Origin: Acinetobacter tandoii DSM 14970 = CIP 107469
GTDB lineage: Bacteria; Pseudomonadota; Gammaproteobacteria; Pseudomonadales; Moraxellaceae
Length of the DNA: 64,000 nucleotides
Direction of reading: 5' to 3'
NCBI RefSeq assembly: GCF_000400735.1
Contig: NZ_KE007367.1
Location: 707,882-771,881 of the forward strand
In this document: positions 63,989-64,000 of the stretch, piece by piece
How positions within the stretch are numbered: the stretch's first letter is position 1
How the letters are laid out: the number at the start of each line of letters is the position of its first letter
The notes under the pieces: model-generated
What the model was told of the DNA's origin: nothing
The model's database searches: none
Seen by the model: the letters and a program-made list of their open reading frames with translations, nothing else
Program-made: the position numbers and the translations under genes

Positions 63989-64000
63989 AAGGAGTGTCAT
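63989..64000 (+). other. Ribosome site and first bases of the next gene
   Basis: AAGGAG followed by TGTC and AT at the window end has the spacing of a ribosome site before an ATG whose G lies outside. A plus-strand gene very probably begins here. Confidence 0.5.

Noticed and set aside
1..64000. tRNA, rRNA, CRISPR arrays, insertion sequences, prophage
   Set aside because: I looked in all intergenic stretches and saw no cloverleaf, direct-repeat array, transposase or phage gene that could be supported.

Overview
This window looks like a piece of an Acinetobacter-type (Moraxellaceae, Gammaproteobacteria) chromosome. The evidence is the low GC, the gene families, the MoaC–MoaB fusion, the rut operon without rutE, and the combined leucine and nitrate-assimilation gene content. 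It is ordinary core and near-core chromosome: I see no prophage, insertion sequence, CRISPR array, rRNA or tRNA. The genus is inferred from recognition, not from a search.

Layout. 1–8 kb: the end of a hotdog thioesterase, a tannase-family lipoprotein esterase, an AlaX editing protein translationally coupled to a LysE exporter with a divergent LysR gene, then a LysR gene divergent from aspartase, and a crotonase. 8.5–11.7 kb: a small membrane protein, a CPA2 antiporter and a third LysR gene. 11.8–29.1 kb: one large nitrate-assimilation block. On the minus strand it runs narK, nirB, a NirD/flavoprotein fusion, nitrate reductase, mobA, then moaA-moaD-moaE-moaCB-moeA and modABC. On the plus strand lie the divergent nitrate-sensing genes nasT (ANTAR antiterminator) and nasS. 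29.1–41.1 kb: a thioesterase, a methyltransferase, bioB, and the leucine/isovalerate pathway (acyl-CoA ligase and tetR on the minus strand; ivd, mccB, hydratase, mccA and HMG-CoA lyase on the plus strand). 41.1–48.6 kb: cysK and the rut pyrimidine-catabolism genes. 48.8–64 kb: plsB, an ArsR/SulP pair, sstT, DUF1275 and DUF2058 genes, an MscS channel, small hypothetical genes, a LysE exporter, an ABC exporter with a MaoC hydratase, and an AraC regulator.

The most informative signal is regulatory. Four sequences fit the sigma-54 (-24/-12) promoter with exact GG-N10-GC spacing. They lie upstream of narK, nasTS, moaA and rutA, and each has an NtrC-like dyad nearby. They would join nitrate uptake and reduction, molybdenum-cofactor supply and pyrimidine nitrogen scavenging into one nitrogen-limitation regulon. 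The predicted narK transcript begins with two hairpins whose hexaloops carry A1 and G4, the recognised target signature of ANTAR proteins, and an ANTAR protein (NasT) is encoded just upstream. Induction would then need both nitrogen limitation (sigma-54/NtrC) and nitrate (NasS releasing NasT).

Other points: a NirD-like domain fused to a NasC/NirB-like flavoprotein; correlated loss of both disulfide cysteines beside the active site of the tannase-family esterase; a BigR/SqrR-like two-cysteine ArsR repressor in front of a SulP transporter; a rut operon with a beta-hydroxyacid dehydrogenase in place of RutE, RutD encoded apart, and two RutR-like operators; and several small or decayed genes. Motif and promoter calls were made by eye; no alignments or folding programs were run.
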